NCBI GenBank assembly: GCA_026391835.1
Contig: JAPLDF010000075.1
Coordinates: 62,001 to 126,000, forward strand
Length of the DNA: 64,000 nucleotides
DNA from: Bacteroidota bacterium
GTDB lineage: Bacteria > Bacteroidota > Bacteroidia > Bacteroidales > FEN-979
Reading direction: 5' to 3'
Under the pieces are notes generated by a model. It ran no database searches, was not told the origin of the DNA, and saw only the letters and a list, made by a program, of their open reading frames with translations. Position numbers and translations under genes: made by a program. This document shows, piece by piece, positions 8,839 to 18,617 of this stretch. Position 1 is the first letter of the stretch. Each line of letters starts with the position of its first letter.

Positions 8839-9228
8839 ATGGCAAAGACTGAAAAAAGTTCAAAGAAAAGGGTTGTGAAGGTTGACACCATAGGGAAAGC
8901 CTATGTCAACGCCTCATTCAACAACCTCATCATTACCCTGACCAACAACGGGGGCCAGGTAATCAGCTGGTCATCGGCTGGTAAAATGGGGTTCAAGGGA
9001 TCAAAAAAGAATACTCCTTATGCTGCACAGATGGCTGCACAGGATGCTTCAAAAGTTGCTTTTGACCTGGGGCTCCGTAAAGTAAAGGTGTTCATCAAAG
9101 GACCGGGAGCAGGCCGCGAATCAGCTATACGCACCCTTCATACAGCAGGAATTGAAGTTATGGAGATTGTTGACATCACTCCGTTGCCACACAACGGATG
9201 CCGTCCGCCCAAAAGAAGAAGAGTTTAA
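8839..9228 (+). CDS. rpsK: 30S ribosomal protein S11
   Basis: 129 residues with [19 protein letters not shown] and the S11 C-terminal motif [19 protein letters not shown]11 is part of the 30S platform and supports mRNA positioning. The N-terminus [15 protein letters not shown] is a normal basic extension. rpsD follows after 21 bases. Confidence 0.98.
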   Translation: MAKTEKSSKKRVVKVDTIGKAYVNASFNNLIITLTNNGGQVISWSSAGKMGFKGSKKNTPYAAQMAAQDASKVAFDLGLRKVKVFIKGPGAGRESAIRTLHTAGIEVMEIVDITPLPHNGCRPPKRRRV

Positions 9229-9249
9229 CACTTAATTATATCAATTACC

Positions 9250-9855
9250 ATGGCAAGATACATTGGCCCAAAATCCAGAATTGCAAGAAGGTTCAGGGAT
9301 CCCATTTTCGGACCTGATAAAAGTTATGAGAAAAAGAATTATCCACCGGGGATGCACGGCCAAACCAAGCGCAGGGCAAAGGTTTCGGAATATGGCACCC
9401 AGCTCATGGAGAAACAAAAAGCCAAATATACCTATGGTATTCTTGAGCGTCAATTCAGAAATGTATTTTTGAAAGCTGCCCGTAAAGGTGGCATTACCGG
9501 AGAAGTGTTATTGCAACTTATCGAATCACGTCTCGACAACGTGGTATATCGCATGGGCATCTCACCAACCCGTGACGGAGCGCGTCAGCTGATCGGACAC
9601 CGTCATATCCTGGTTAATGGTAAAATTGTGAACATCCCTTCAATGGAATTAAAGCCCGGTGACCTGGTTTCGGTCAGGGAACGTTCAAAGTCTCTGGAAG
9701 TGATTACAAATTCTTTGTCCGGACGTGGTAACCAATACCCATGGCTGGAATGGGACGGGGGAATGATGACCGGCAAATTTATGAGTTATCCCGAGCGTGA
9801 TCAGATTCCTGAAAATATCAAGGAACAGCTCATCGTCGAATTGTATTCGAAATAA
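9250..9855 (+). CDS. rpsD: 30S ribosomal protein S4
   Basis: 201 residues, starting [15 protein letters not shown]. The S4 RNA-binding domain lies around residues 90-155 ([39 protein letters not shown]). No N-terminal zinc Cys set is present. S4 is a primary 16S rRNA binder and, in E. coli, the repressor of the alpha operon. The spacer to rpoA carries a perfect 22-bp palindrome. Confidence 0.98.
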   Translation: MARYIGPKSRIARRFRDPIFGPDKSYEKKNYPPGMHGQTKRRAKVSEYGTQLMEKQKAKYTYGILERQFRNVFLKAARKGGITGEVLLQLIESRLDNVVYRMGISPTRDGARQLIGHRHILVNGKIVNIPSMELKPGDLVSVRERSKSLEVITNSLSGRGNQYPWLEWDGGMMTGKFMSYPERDQIPENIKEQLIVELYSK

Positions 9856-9866
9856 TTTTATGGGTA

Positions 9867-9888
9867 GAGACGCAGCATGCTGCGTCTC
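9867..9888 (+). repeat. Perfect 22-bp palindrome between rpsD and rpoA
   Basis: GAGACGCAGCA is followed directly by its reverse complement TGCTGCGTCTC. The outer arms match the palindrome at 1349-1368. In DNA it could form a small cruciform; in RNA the outer 8-9 bp would pair around a short loop. It lies 12 bases after the rpsD stop and 33 bases before the rpoA start. Confidence 0.85.
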
Positions 9889-9921
9889 CACACGATATAT
9901 CTAACAACAAAAAATAATAAT

Positions 9922-10914
9922 ATGGCAATATTACCGTTCCAGAAACCTGACAAGGTAATCATGGTGGAAGCCGATGAGTGCCGCGGGGTATTTGAATTTC
10001 GCCCTCTTGAACCTGGTTTTGGTGTAACCATCGGAAACTCACTCAGAAGGATTTTGCTCTCTTCATTGGAAGGATTTGCGATCACTTCAGTGAAAATTGA
10101 AGGGGTGGAACAGGAATTTTCTACTATAAAAGGAGTAATTGAAGATGTAACGGAGATTATCCTGAACCTGAAACAAATAAGGTTTAAACGTCTTATTGAT
10201 TCCGAAAATTCCGAAAAGGTTTCTGTAATTATCGCCCAGCAGAAGGATTTCAAAGCTGGAGATATTAACAAGTTCCTTTCTGTTTTCCAGGTGCTGAACC
10301 CGGAAATCGTCATCTGTCATATGGAATCCAATGTCAAATTAACAGTAGAACTTTCTGTTGACAAAGGTCGTGGTTATATCCCTGCTGAGGAAAATAAGAC
10401 ACTCAGTTCATCCCTGGGCAGAATTGCCATTGATTCGGTACATACCCCGATCAAGAACGTAACGTTTAATGTAGAGAACTTCCGTGTAGAACAAAAGACC
10501 GACTACGAAAAATTGGTCCTGGAGGTCGTGACGGATGGCTCGATTCAACCTAAAAATGCACTGAAAGAGGCTGCGAAAATTCTTATTCATCATTTTATGT
10601 TGTTTTCCGATGAAAGAATTACACTCGATTCCTCTGAAAAAGCTGTCACTGAAGAATTTGATGAAACCTCACTGCATATCCGCCAGTTGCTGAAAACCAA
10701 ACTGGTAGACATGGACCTTTCGGTCAGGGCATTAAATTGCCTGAAGGCTGCTGATGTTGAATACCTTGGCGACCTTGTGGCTTTCAATAAAAACGACTTG
10801 CTGAAGTTCCGGAATTTCGGAAAAAAATCACTCACTGAACTCGAAGAATTGGTGAAATCCAAGGGACTTGAATTTGGTATGAATACGACGAAATATAAAT
10901 TAGATAAGGATTAA
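9922..10914 (+). CDS. rpoA: DNA-directed RNA polymerase alpha subunit
   Basis: 330 residues. The N-terminal assembly domain has [25 protein letters not shown] and the dimerisation region; the C-terminal domain (about residues 255-320) carries the helix-hairpin-helix pattern [21 protein letters not shown] and LRKFRNFG-type [15 protein letters not shown]. Alpha nucleates polymerase assembly and binds upstream promoter DNA and activators. An ATG at 9877 lies in the palindrome's spacer and would add 15 unconserved residues, so MAILPF at 9922 is chosen. rplQ starts six bases after the stop codon. Confidence 0.98.
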   Translation: MAILPFQKPDKVIMVEADECRGVFEFRPLEPGFGVTIGNSLRRILLSSLEGFAITSVKIEGVEQEFSTIKGVIEDVTEIILNLKQIRFKRLIDSENSEKVSVIIAQQKDFKAGDINKFLSVFQVLNPEIVICHMESNVKLTVELSVDKGRGYIPAEENKTLSSSLGRIAIDSVHTPIKNVTFNVENFRVEQKTDYEKLVLEVVTDGSIQPKNALKEAAKILIHHFMLFSDERITLDSSEKAVTEEFDETSLHIRQLLKTKLVDMDLSVRALNCLKAADVEYLGDLVAFNKNDLLKFRNFGKKSLTELEELVKSKGLEFGMNTTKYKLDKD

Positions 10915-10919
10915 TTGCG

Positions 10920-11498
10920 ATGAGACACCAAAAGAAATTTAATCATTTAGGAAGAAAAAGTGCGCACCGAAAGGCCATGCTTTCAAATATGGCTGCCTCA
11001 CTGATCATTCATAAAAGGATCCATACAACCGTTGCAAAAGCGAAAGCACTTCGTATTTTTGTAGAGCCCCTTATAACGAAATCAAAAGAGGACACAACGC
11101 ATTCACGGCGTACAGTATTCAGCTACCTGCAGAGCAAGGAAGCTGTAACAGAACTTTTCCGCGAAATATCGAAAAAAATCATGGATCGCCCGGGTGGCTA
11201 TACCAGGATTTTGAAAACAGGAAATCGTTTTGGCGATAATGCTGAAATGTGCCTGATCGAACTGGTTGACTACAACGAAGCCATGTTGTCGGTGAAAGAT
11301 GACGGAAAAGGAAAAGCGACACGCAGAAAAAGATCCGGTGCCAAGAAAAAAGAGGGTGAAGGTTCTGAAGTAAAAGAGGCTGCGAAAACCGTTGTTGAGG
11401 CCAAACCTAAAACCGTACCTGAAAAGGCTGTGGAGCCGGTAGCTGAAAAAGAACCGGAAGTCCTGGCAGAAGAAGGGGAGGAAAAAACCGAAGCATAA
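10920..11498 (+). CDS. rplQ: 50S ribosomal protein L17 with charged C-terminal tail
   Basis: 192 residues. The first 125 or so are canonical L17 ([20 protein letters not shown], later [30 protein letters not shown]). The remaining ~65 residues are a low-complexity tail rich in Lys, Glu, Ala and Val ([15 protein letters not shown] to EEGEEKTEA), absent from E. coli L17 (127 residues) but common as an extension in Bacteroidota. L17 lies near the exit tunnel. It is the last gene of the ribosomal block, and a terminator follows. Confidence 0.97.
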   Translation: MRHQKKFNHLGRKSAHRKAMLSNMAASLIIHKRIHTTVAKAKALRIFVEPLITKSKEDTTHSRRTVFSYLQSKEAVTELFREISKKIMDRPGGYTRILKTGNRFGDNAEMCLIELVDYNEAMLSVKDDGKGKATRRKRSGAKKKEGEGSEVKEAAKTVVEAKPKTVPEKAVEPVAEKEPEVLAEEGEEKTEA

Positions 11499-11531
11499 CC
11501 ATTGAAAACAATTTTTTAGAACTGTTTATAG

Positions 11532-11570
11532 AAAAAGGATAACGTAAGTGATTATGTTATCCTTTTTTGT
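11532..11570 (+). terminator. Intrinsic terminator after rplQ
   Basis: AAAAAGGATAAC and GTTATCCTTTTTT form a 12-bp stem with a 12-base loop followed by a T-rich run. It closes the long ribosomal protein/secY/rpoA block before eno. Confidence 0.85.
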
Positions 11571-11584
11571 TTTATAATTTATAA

Positions 11585-12892
<1,308 letters not shown>

Positions 12893-12906
12893 GTTTTAGG
12901 GGACTG

Positions 12907-12954
12907 GCGGACAAGCGGACAGGCGGACAAGCGGACAAGCGGACAGGCGGACTT
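12907..12954. repeat. Tandem array of six 8-bp units (GCGGACAA/G)
   Basis: Units are GCGGACAA, GCGGACAG, GCGGACAA, GCGGACAA, GCGGACAG, GCGGACTT. It fills most of the gap between the convergent eno and mtnP genes. There are no spacers, so it is not CRISPR. Confidence 0.9.
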
Positions 12955-12965
12955 AGATTTACTTC

Positions 12966-13005
12966 GTTACCTTGTTACTATGTTACCTTGTCCCCTTGTC
13001 TCCAA
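12966..13005. repeat. Tandem 8-bp array overlapping the mtnP 3' end
   Basis: Units GTTACCTT, GTTACTAT, GTTACCTT, GTCCCCTT and the more degenerate GTCTCCAA. On the minus strand this array supplies the last 12 codons and the stop of mtnP. The unit sequence differs from the neighbouring GCGGACAA array but the period is also 8. Confidence 0.75.
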
Positions 13006-13755
13006 CTCTGTGAAATCTTTTAATATTTTCACCAGCAGCCCGGTGACATGGCCGACATTTTCATTAAAAACACGCAGTACATCTTCCCAGGTGACCGGTT
13101 CTTCATCGTGTTTCCATGAATCATAATCAGTTGAAAGTGCAATAGCAGCATATGGGATCCCGGCTTCCATGGCCAGGCTGGCCTCTGGGGCAATGCTCAT
13201 GTTGATCACATCCGCACCGAGAAGCCTGAACATTTTTGACTCTGCCCTTGTTGAAAATCGCGGACCTTCGATGGTAACAATGGTGCCGGTTGGATGGTAT
13301 CGTACCCCTGATTCTTTACAACCCCTGATAAGCATCAACCGTAATTTTTCGGAAAACGGATCTGCCATGGGAGTGTGCGCCATCTGCCCGGGTTCAAATT
13401 TGTCATAAAACGTGTTGATCCTGAGCCTGGTGAAATCGATGAACTGATCGGCAATCACCAGGTCGCCACGGCCAATTTCCTCTCTCAGGCTGCCGCATGC
13501 GGTTGTAGCAAAAATATACTTACAACCAATTTGTTTCAATGCCGAGATATTGGCCCTGTTGTTAACCTGGGTTGGAGGAATTGAGTGGTCGCGGCCATGG
13601 CGCGAAAGAATGAAGACTTCACAGGAGCCGACCGCTCCGGTAAAAAATGTTGAACTCGGTGTGCCATAGGGCGTGGAAATGCTGATTTCTCCCGAAGTGG
13701 TGAAAATGTTCAGTTTCTCAAGTCCTGAACCTCCGATAATGCCAATTTTGACCAT
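12967..13755 (-). CDS. mtnP: S-methyl-5'-thioadenosine phosphorylase (MTAP family)
   Basis: 262 residues, PNP/MTAP family-2 nucleoside phosphorylase. It splits 5'-methylthioadenosine with phosphate into adenine and methylthioribose-1-phosphate in methionine and polyamine salvage. Visible: GIIGGSGLE near the N-terminus, SRHGRDHSIPPTQVNNRANI (phosphate/nucleoside site), TIEGPRFSTRAESKMFR, INMSIAPEASLA, and STDYDSWKHDEEPVTWEDVL, whose Asp/Trp context favours MTAP over guanosine/inosine phosphorylase. The last 12 residues (LETRGQGNIVTR) are encoded by an 8-bp tandem array, so the C-terminus is probably replaced or extended relative to relatives. Confidence 0.88.
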   Translation of the reverse strand: MVKIGIIGGSGLEKLNIFTTSGEISISTPYGTPSSTFFTGAVGSCEVFILSRHGRDHSIPPTQVNNRANISALKQIGCKYIFATTACGSLREEIGRGDLVIADQFIDFTRLRINTFYDKFEPGQMAHTPMADPFSEKLRLMLIRGCKESGVRYHPTGTIVTIEGPRFSTRAESKMFRLLGADVINMSIAPEASLAMEAGIPYAAIALSTDYDSWKHDEEPVTWEDVLRVFNENVGHVTGLLVKILKDFTELETRGQGNIVTR

Positions 13756-13814
13756 GGTTGTAAATTTTTGCGAATATAAGATAAAGGACCGGGAGTTGTA
13801 TCGCAGCCGGGTAT

Positions 13815-15191
13815 TTAAATGGTAACATCAGGATAGCCTTTCCTTAAGGCTTCTTTTACAAGCATTTTAATGCACAGCACCTCCCTGGTTGCCGAAGTCA
13901 CCCGGTAGCGGTGATCAATCCGGTGTCCGAGGATCCATACAATATGCTTCCCGGAACAGAGCAGCCATGTTTGCTCTTTGTCCTTTACAGAAAATTTCTG
14001 ATCGATAAAAAAATCACTCAACTTCTTCTTTTTCTTCATCCCCAGCGGGAAAAAAGCATCACCCGTTTGCCATGTTCTTAAAATGAGTGGAAATTGAAGT
14101 TTGTCAAAATCCAGGCTGGCGATAGTACCGGTTGCGGGGATTTCATAACCACCAACCTCCCGGTTCCTTTCAAACAAGAGAGGAAGTGGTTTCCTGATTT
14201 TTTTTTTATGGGCAAACAGCCCGATTTTGGAAGGTTTTAATTGGATTTTCTCTTCAACCGGGCTGACAACGATCCTGCCTCTCTCCAGAACCATACTGTG
14301 GCTTGACGAGTGAAAGGTTTTTCTTTTGCCGGGTACCAGGCAATCAAGAAGATTGGAAACCTGGGTTTCATTGAATCCGAAGGGCGACAGCAAAGCCCAC
14401 GCATATGATTCAACAGGGTCAACCTGTAACAGGCAACCGGCATCAAAGATTATGTCTCTCCCGTCCTTGACAAGTGCCGATTTGCACCAGTTTTCGAGGG
14501 CCAGGTTGCCGATTTGTTCAAACGCGCTGAGCCGTTTAATTGTCCCGGATAATCCCTGGGAAAACTCAGGGTTGATGCTGCACAGGAGAGGAACCAGGTG
14601 ATGCCTTATGTTGTTTCGCAGGTATTTTGCCTCATTGTTCGATTGGTCGGTACGATATCCGATTTTATGTTTGCCGGCGTATTGATCAATATCTTTTCGG
14701 AATGCGAATAGCAATGGCCTGATGATTTTTCCGTTTTTAACAGGAATACCGTGCATTCCTGCAATTCCGGTTCCCCGGATGAGATTGATCAGGAAGGTCT
14801 CTACCTGGTCATCGAGGTGGTGGGCGGTTGCAATATAATCATACCTGTTTTCCTGCCTGGTTCTTTCAAACCATTCATACCGTAAGTCCCTGGCAGCCAT
14901 TTGAATCGATATCCCCCGTTGTAATGCGATCTCTGAAGTGTCGAATCTTACAGAGAAGTATGGAGCCTTTAGTCGGAAGGCCAGTTTTTTAACAAATTCC
15001 GCATCATCATCGCTCTCTTTTCCACGCAAGCTGAAATTGCAATGGGCAATTCCAAACCGGAATTTCGCCTGGTGAAAAAGGTGCGCCATCACCGTTGAGT
15101 CGATGCCGCCGCTCACTGCCAGGAGAATATGCTCCTGTGGTAAAAACAGGTTTTGATTTTCAATGAATTTGATAAAGGTATCTGAATTCAT
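13815..15191 (-). CDS. tilS: tRNA(Ile)-lysidine synthase
   Basis: 458 residues. An N-type ATP pyrophosphatase with the PP-loop SGGIDSTV around residues 28-35, followed by HCNFSLRGKESDDDAEFV and TAHHLDDQVETFLINLIRGTG, which define TilS. The C-terminal TilS substrate-binding domain ends near WILGHRIDHRYRVT. It converts C34 of the AUA-reading tRNA-Ile to lysidine, an essential step. The gene lies 59 bases upstream (minus-strand sense) of mtnP and may be co-transcribed. A terminator for the upstream korB lies at 15246-15273. Confidence 0.95.
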   Translation of the reverse strand: MNSDTFIKFIENQNLFLPQEHILLAVSGGIDSTVMAHLFHQAKFRFGIAHCNFSLRGKESDDDAEFVKKLAFRLKAPYFSVRFDTSEIALQRGISIQMAARDLRYEWFERTRQENRYDYIATAHHLDDQVETFLINLIRGTGIAGMHGIPVKNGKIIRPLLFAFRKDIDQYAGKHKIGYRTDQSNNEAKYLRNNIRHHLVPLLCSINPEFSQGLSGTIKRLSAFEQIGNLALENWCKSALVKDGRDIIFDAGCLLQVDPVESYAWALLSPFGFNETQVSNLLDCLVPGKRKTFHSSSHSMVLERGRIVVSPVEEKIQLKPSKIGLFAHKKKIRKPLPLLFERNREVGGYEIPATGTIASLDFDKLQFPLILRTWQTGDAFFPLGMKKKKKLSDFFIDQKFSVKDKEQTWLLCSGKHIVWILGHRIDHRYRVTSATREVLCIKMLVKEALRKGYPDVTI

Positions 15192-15245
15192 CTTATGCGG
15201 TTCTGTGAAAAATTAGTTGATTCCCGGGATTTTACTCGTCCGGCA

Positions 15246-15273
15246 CAAAAAAGGCCACCGGTCAGGCAGCCTT
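15246..15273 (-). terminator. Intrinsic terminator after korB
   Basis: On the minus strand AAGGCTGCC, a five-base loop and GGTGGCCTT pair over 9 bp (two G-U wobbles), followed by a run of six T. It separates korAB from tilS. Confidence 0.8.
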
Positions 15274-15293
15274 CATTTTGTTTCTGACGGTTG

Positions 15294-16331
15294 TTAAATT
15301 TCCCAGGTATCTCCGGAATTCAGCAAATCATCTACGCATTTTATCTTGGAAGTCTCTTTGGCGTATTTAATCTGTTCTTCTACGAGATCATCATATGTCG
15401 GGTACATGGCCGACCTGATCACACCAAAAACCATCGGGAAGTGAGGTGGTGCAAGTTTGGCAAGCATGAGTTGTATTCCGGGATCCTGGTTGTACTGGTC
15501 ATGGATGAGGATATCATCAATGGTAATGCCATTCTTCCCGATTTCAACCACTTCAAGCATGGTGTCTTTAAGGCGGAGCCCCTTTTCATTGTTCTTGCCG
15601 AAAACCATCGGTGCTCCGTTTTTTAGAATAAGCATGTTCTCGTCTTTAACATCCTTTCCGGTTACCGGGGCATGAGCTTTGTCGGCGAAAATAATGCAGT
15701 TTTCCATGATCTCGGTCACTGATGTTCCATCATGCTTGGCTGCTTCGAACATGCACTCGGTCATCAGGGCGATGTTGTTGTCGGGCACACGGGCGAAAAA
15801 TGTACCCTGGGCTCCCATGACAAGTTCGCCAATGTTAAACGGATGTTCAATGGTTCCCATCGGGGAGGTTTTGGTAACTTTGCCCATCGGGGTGGTCGGC
15901 GAAAACTGGCCTTTGGTAAGGCCGTAGATCTGGTTGTTGAACAGCAGGATGTTCAGGTCAACATTGCGGCGGATCACATGGATAAAATGGTTTCCTCCGA
16001 TGGCAAGTGAATCGCCGTCGCCGGTAACCGTCCATACACTTAACTTTGGGTTGGCAATTTTTACGCCTGTGGAGATCGCCGCAGCCCGCCCGTGGATGCC
16101 ATGGATTCCATAGGTGTTCACATAATAGGGAAACCTGGAAGAGCACCCGATGCCGGACACCATACAGAAATTCTCCTTGCGGTAACCTATCTTCGGGAAT
16201 ACACGTTCCACTGCAGCCAGGATGGCATGGCCACCGCATCCCGGGCACCATTTAACCATTTGGTCGCTTTCAAAATCTGCTTTGCTGAGTTGAACATTTG
16301 TGCGTTCAACAGTCATATTTATGAAGTCCAT
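15294..16331 (-). CDS. korB: 2-oxoacid:ferredoxin oxidoreductase, beta subunit
   Basis: 345 residues. The TPP-binding subunit: N-terminal WCPGCGGHAILAAVERVFP with cluster/TPP-linked cysteines, GIGCSSRFPYY, and the thiamine-diphosphate motif GDGDSLAIGGNHFIHVIRRN through FNNQIYGLTKGQFSPT. With KorA it oxidatively decarboxylates a 2-oxoacid, most likely 2-oxoglutarate, to acyl-CoA and reduces ferredoxin; the reverse reaction is possible in anaerobes. ATG at 16331 lies one base after the korA stop; Met6 is an alternative. It forms an operon with korA. Substrate assignment (2-oxoglutarate versus another 2-oxoacid) is by family resemblance only. Confidence 0.9.
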   Translation of the reverse strand: MDFINMTVERTNVQLSKADFESDQMVKWCPGCGGHAILAAVERVFPKIGYRKENFCMVSGIGCSSRFPYYVNTYGIHGIHGRAAAISTGVKIANPKLSVWTVTGDGDSLAIGGNHFIHVIRRNVDLNILLFNNQIYGLTKGQFSPTTPMGKVTKTSPMGTIEHPFNIGELVMGAQGTFFARVPDNNIALMTECMFEAAKHDGTSVTEIMENCIIFADKAHAPVTGKDVKDENMLILKNGAPMVFGKNNEKGLRLKDTMLEVVEIGKNGITIDDILIHDQYNQDPGIQLMLAKLAPPHFPMVFGVIRSAMYPTYDDLVEEQIKYAKETSKIKCVDDLLNSGDTWEI

Positions 16332-16332
16332 C

Positions 16333-18183
16333 TTATTTTTCCTCCAGAAGTTGGTTAAACTTATCAGTTAACTCGTTGATCATGAATGGTAAACCTTGTA
16401 CCTTGTTAAACTGGGTGATATTGGGCATGGGGAACTTCATGCGGAGGTAATTTACAAACTGTCCGCTGTTAAGTTCACAAACCACAATTTTCTTGAAGCC
16501 TTTCAATACCTTCCCGGTGTTTTTGGGAAGCGGCATGATGTAATGGAAGTGAGCATGGCTGATATTCCTGCCTTCCTTCTGCATCTGGCTTACGGCTGAA
16601 TGAACGGCACCATAGGTTCCCCCCCAGCTTACAACCAGCAGATCGCCTTCGGCAGCGCCATCAATCTCCTGCTCGGGGATAAAATCGGCCACCTTTTCAA
16701 CCTTCTGGGCGCGCATGTTGGTCATGACCTGGTGGTTCATCGGGTCGGTTGAAACCACACCGGTGATATTCTCTTTTTCAAGGCCGCCGATACGGTGGCG
16801 AAGACCTTCCGTTCCCGGGATAGCCCATTGGCGAACCAGTGTTTCAGGATCGCGTTTGTATGGTTTGTATTCAGGATCATTTGCCTGGGCGATGGGCGGG
16901 TTAATCTCAGGCATGTCGGCCATCTTCGGGATACGGAACAGTGTCGAACCGAAACCCAGGTAACCGTCGGTGAGCAGAATGGCCGGCGTCATGTGTTCCA
17001 TCGACAGTTTTGCCGTCATGTATGCATAATAAAAGCAATTTTCGGATGATGAGGCGGCAACCACGATAACAGGGCATTCCCCGTTGCGGCCAAACAAAGC
17101 CTGGTATAAGTCACTCTGCTCCGATTTTGTGGGCAATCCTGTTGAAGGGCCACCACGCTGGACATTGACGATCACCAGCGGGAGTTCAGTGATCACTGCA
17201 AGGCCGATGGCTTCACTTTTCAGGGAAAGCCCGGGTCCGGAAGTTGTGGTGCAGGCCATGGCACCTGTAAAGGATGCCCCGATCGCAGAGCATATCCCTG
17301 CAATTTCATCTTCAGCCTGGAATACTTTCGCACCCAGTGATTTGTGTTTTGAAAGCTCCATCAGGATTTCGGTGGCCGGGGTGATGGGGTAGGAGCCCAG
17401 GAACAGGGGGCGTCCTGATTTTTCGGCAGCAGCAAGCAGCCCCCATGCAGTGGCAACATTGCCGGTGATGTTACGGTAACGGCCTTTTTGCATGTTTGCA
17501 GCTGAAACCTGGATAACCGATTCAAGGGCCTCGATGGTATCAGCGTAATTGTATCCGGCCTGAAGAACGATCTTGTTGATTTCAACCAGTTCGGGCTTTT
17601 TCTTGAATTTTTGTTCAAAATATTTGAAGGATGGCTTCAGGTCGCGGTTGAAAATATAATAAAGCATGCCCAGGGCGAACATGTTTTTGCTGCGTTCGGC
17701 AGTTTTGGCATCAGTTCCCAGTTCTTTAAGGCTCTCCTTCGTGAGTGTTGTGATAGGGGCCTTGATCATGTTGAAACTGTCGAGCGAACTATCGGTAAGG
17801 GGATCGACTTTGTATCCTGCCTTTTCTATCGTTTTGTCATCGTATGCATCAGTATCCGTGAGGATGGTTGCACCTTTTTTTGCCCATTTCAGATTCGATT
17901 TGAGCGATGCGGGGTTCATTGCAACCAGCACGTCAACAAGGTCGCCTGTCGTGAAAATCTTCGAACTGCCCATATGCACCTGGAATCCGGATACGCCTGC
18001 CACCGTATTCTGCGGGGCACGGATCTCAGCCGGGAAATCGGGGAATGTAGCAAGGTCGTTTCCTACAAGGGCAGCCACATCCGAAAACATGCTGCCGGTG
18101 AGTTGCATGCCATCGCCGGAATCCCCGACAAACTTTACAACCACCTCTTCACGTTCAATAACAGGTCTTTTTTTCTTTGCCAT
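16333..18183 (-). CDS. korA: 2-oxoacid:ferredoxin oxidoreductase, fused gamma-alpha subunit
   Basis: 616 residues from MAKKKRPVIE. The first ~200 residues are the gamma domain (VKFVGDSGDGMQLTGSMFSDVAAL), the rest the alpha domain with GSYPITPATEILMELSKH, TTTSGPGLSLKSEAIGLAV and QRGGPSTGLPTKSEQSDL. This gamma-alpha fusion is typical of KorA in Bacteroidota. An upstream in-frame ATG at 18261 would add 26 hydrophobic residues but would lie upstream of the predicted promoter (18206-18235), so 18183 is chosen. A separate small ferredoxin on the opposite strand is a plausible electron acceptor. Confidence 0.92.
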   Translation of the reverse strand: MAKKKRPVIEREEVVVKFVGDSGDGMQLTGSMFSDVAALVGNDLATFPDFPAEIRAPQNTVAGVSGFQVHMGSSKIFTTGDLVDVLVAMNPASLKSNLKWAKKGATILTDTDAYDDKTIEKAGYKVDPLTDSSLDSFNMIKAPITTLTKESLKELGTDAKTAERSKNMFALGMLYYIFNRDLKPSFKYFEQKFKKKPELVEINKIVLQAGYNYADTIEALESVIQVSAANMQKGRYRNITGNVATAWGLLAAAEKSGRPLFLGSYPITPATEILMELSKHKSLGAKVFQAEDEIAGICSAIGASFTGAMACTTTSGPGLSLKSEAIGLAVITELPLVIVNVQRGGPSTGLPTKSEQSDLYQALFGRNGECPVIVVAASSSENCFYYAYMTAKLSMEHMTPAILLTDGYLGFGSTLFRIPKMADMPEINPPIAQANDPEYKPYKRDPETLVRQWAIPGTEGLRHRIGGLEKENITGVVSTDPMNHQVMTNMRAQKVEKVADFIPEQEIDGAAEGDLLVVSWGGTYGAVHSAVSQMQKEGRNISHAHFHYIMPLPKNTGKVLKGFKKIVVCELNSGQFVNYLRMKFPMPNITQFNKVQGLPFMINELTDKFNQLLEEK

Positions 18184-18205
18184 AGCTTCATTGAGTTTAG
18201 GGATA

Positions 18206-18235
18206 CAAAGGTACTTAATAATGTTAAAAGGCAAA
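18206..18235 (-). promoter_or_regulatory. Bacteroidota-type promoter of korAB
   Basis: Minus strand: TTTG (18232-18235), an 18-bp spacer, then TACCTTTG (18206-18213), matching the Bacteroidota primary-sigma consensus TTTG/TAnnTTTG. The -7 element ends 23 bp before the korA ATG. This is the best promoter match in the window. Confidence 0.75.
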
Positions 18236-18298
18236 GTCCAAAGAATAAAACTTAATGCCAAAATACATTCTCAAACATCCTATATCCGGGAAAATATT

Positions 18299-18306
18299 TA
18301 TCTTTG
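18299..18306 (+). promoter_or_regulatory. -7 element (TATCTTTG) before the ferredoxin gene
   Basis: TATCTTTG lies 59 bases upstream of the ferredoxin ATG, divergent from the korA promoter. No good -33 TTTG was found at the usual distance. Confidence 0.5.
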
Positions 18307-18365
18307 CCATGAAAACCGCTTTATTAACTCGTCCTGAAAAATAAGGGACCTAAACTCAATAGATC

Positions 18366-18533
18366 ATGGCTTATAAAATTAATGATGATTGTACCGCTTG
18401 CGGAACCTGCATCGACGAATGCCCTGTGGAAGCTATTTCTGAAGGTGATATCTACAAAATTGACCCCGAAGTTTGTACTGATTGCGGCGCTTGTGCAGAT
18501 GTATGCCCGGTTGAAGCAATCCATCCTGAGTAA
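18366..18533 (+). CDS. 2[4Fe-4S] bacterial-type ferredoxin
   Basis: 55 residues with two classical cluster motifs: CTACGTCIDECP (CxxCxxCxxxCP) near residues 9-20 and CTDCGACADVCP near 37-48, in a clostridial-type small ferredoxin. It carries low-potential electrons. It is divergent from korA, whose product reduces ferredoxin, so a partnership is plausible. Start ATG 18366 gives MAYKINDDCTAC, the family N-terminus. A terminator follows immediately. Confidence 0.95.
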   Translation: MAYKINDDCTACGTCIDECPVEAISEGDIYKIDPEVCTDCGACADVCPVEAIHPE

Positions 18534-18554
18534 TCCGGACAGGAATTGATTTGT

Positions 18555-18593
18555 AAAAAAGCAGCAGCCCATCGCGGGACTGCTGCTTTTTTT
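18555..18593 (+). terminator. Intrinsic terminator after ferredoxin
   Basis: AAAAAGCAGCAG-CCC and GGG-A-CTGCTGCTTTTTTT form a GC-rich stem (7 plus 3 bp with one bulge) followed by seven T. Because both sides are A/T flanked it could also act on the minus strand, but nothing minus-oriented ends here. Confidence 0.85.
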
Positions 18594-18617
18594 GTATTTT
18601 GCCCCTAAATTTCCTTC

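Noticed and set aside
17611..18255. Long plus-strand open frames opposite korA (214 and 223 residues)
   Set aside because: Antisense to a well-supported korA and without recognisable motifs; typical shadow frames of GC-rich codon use.
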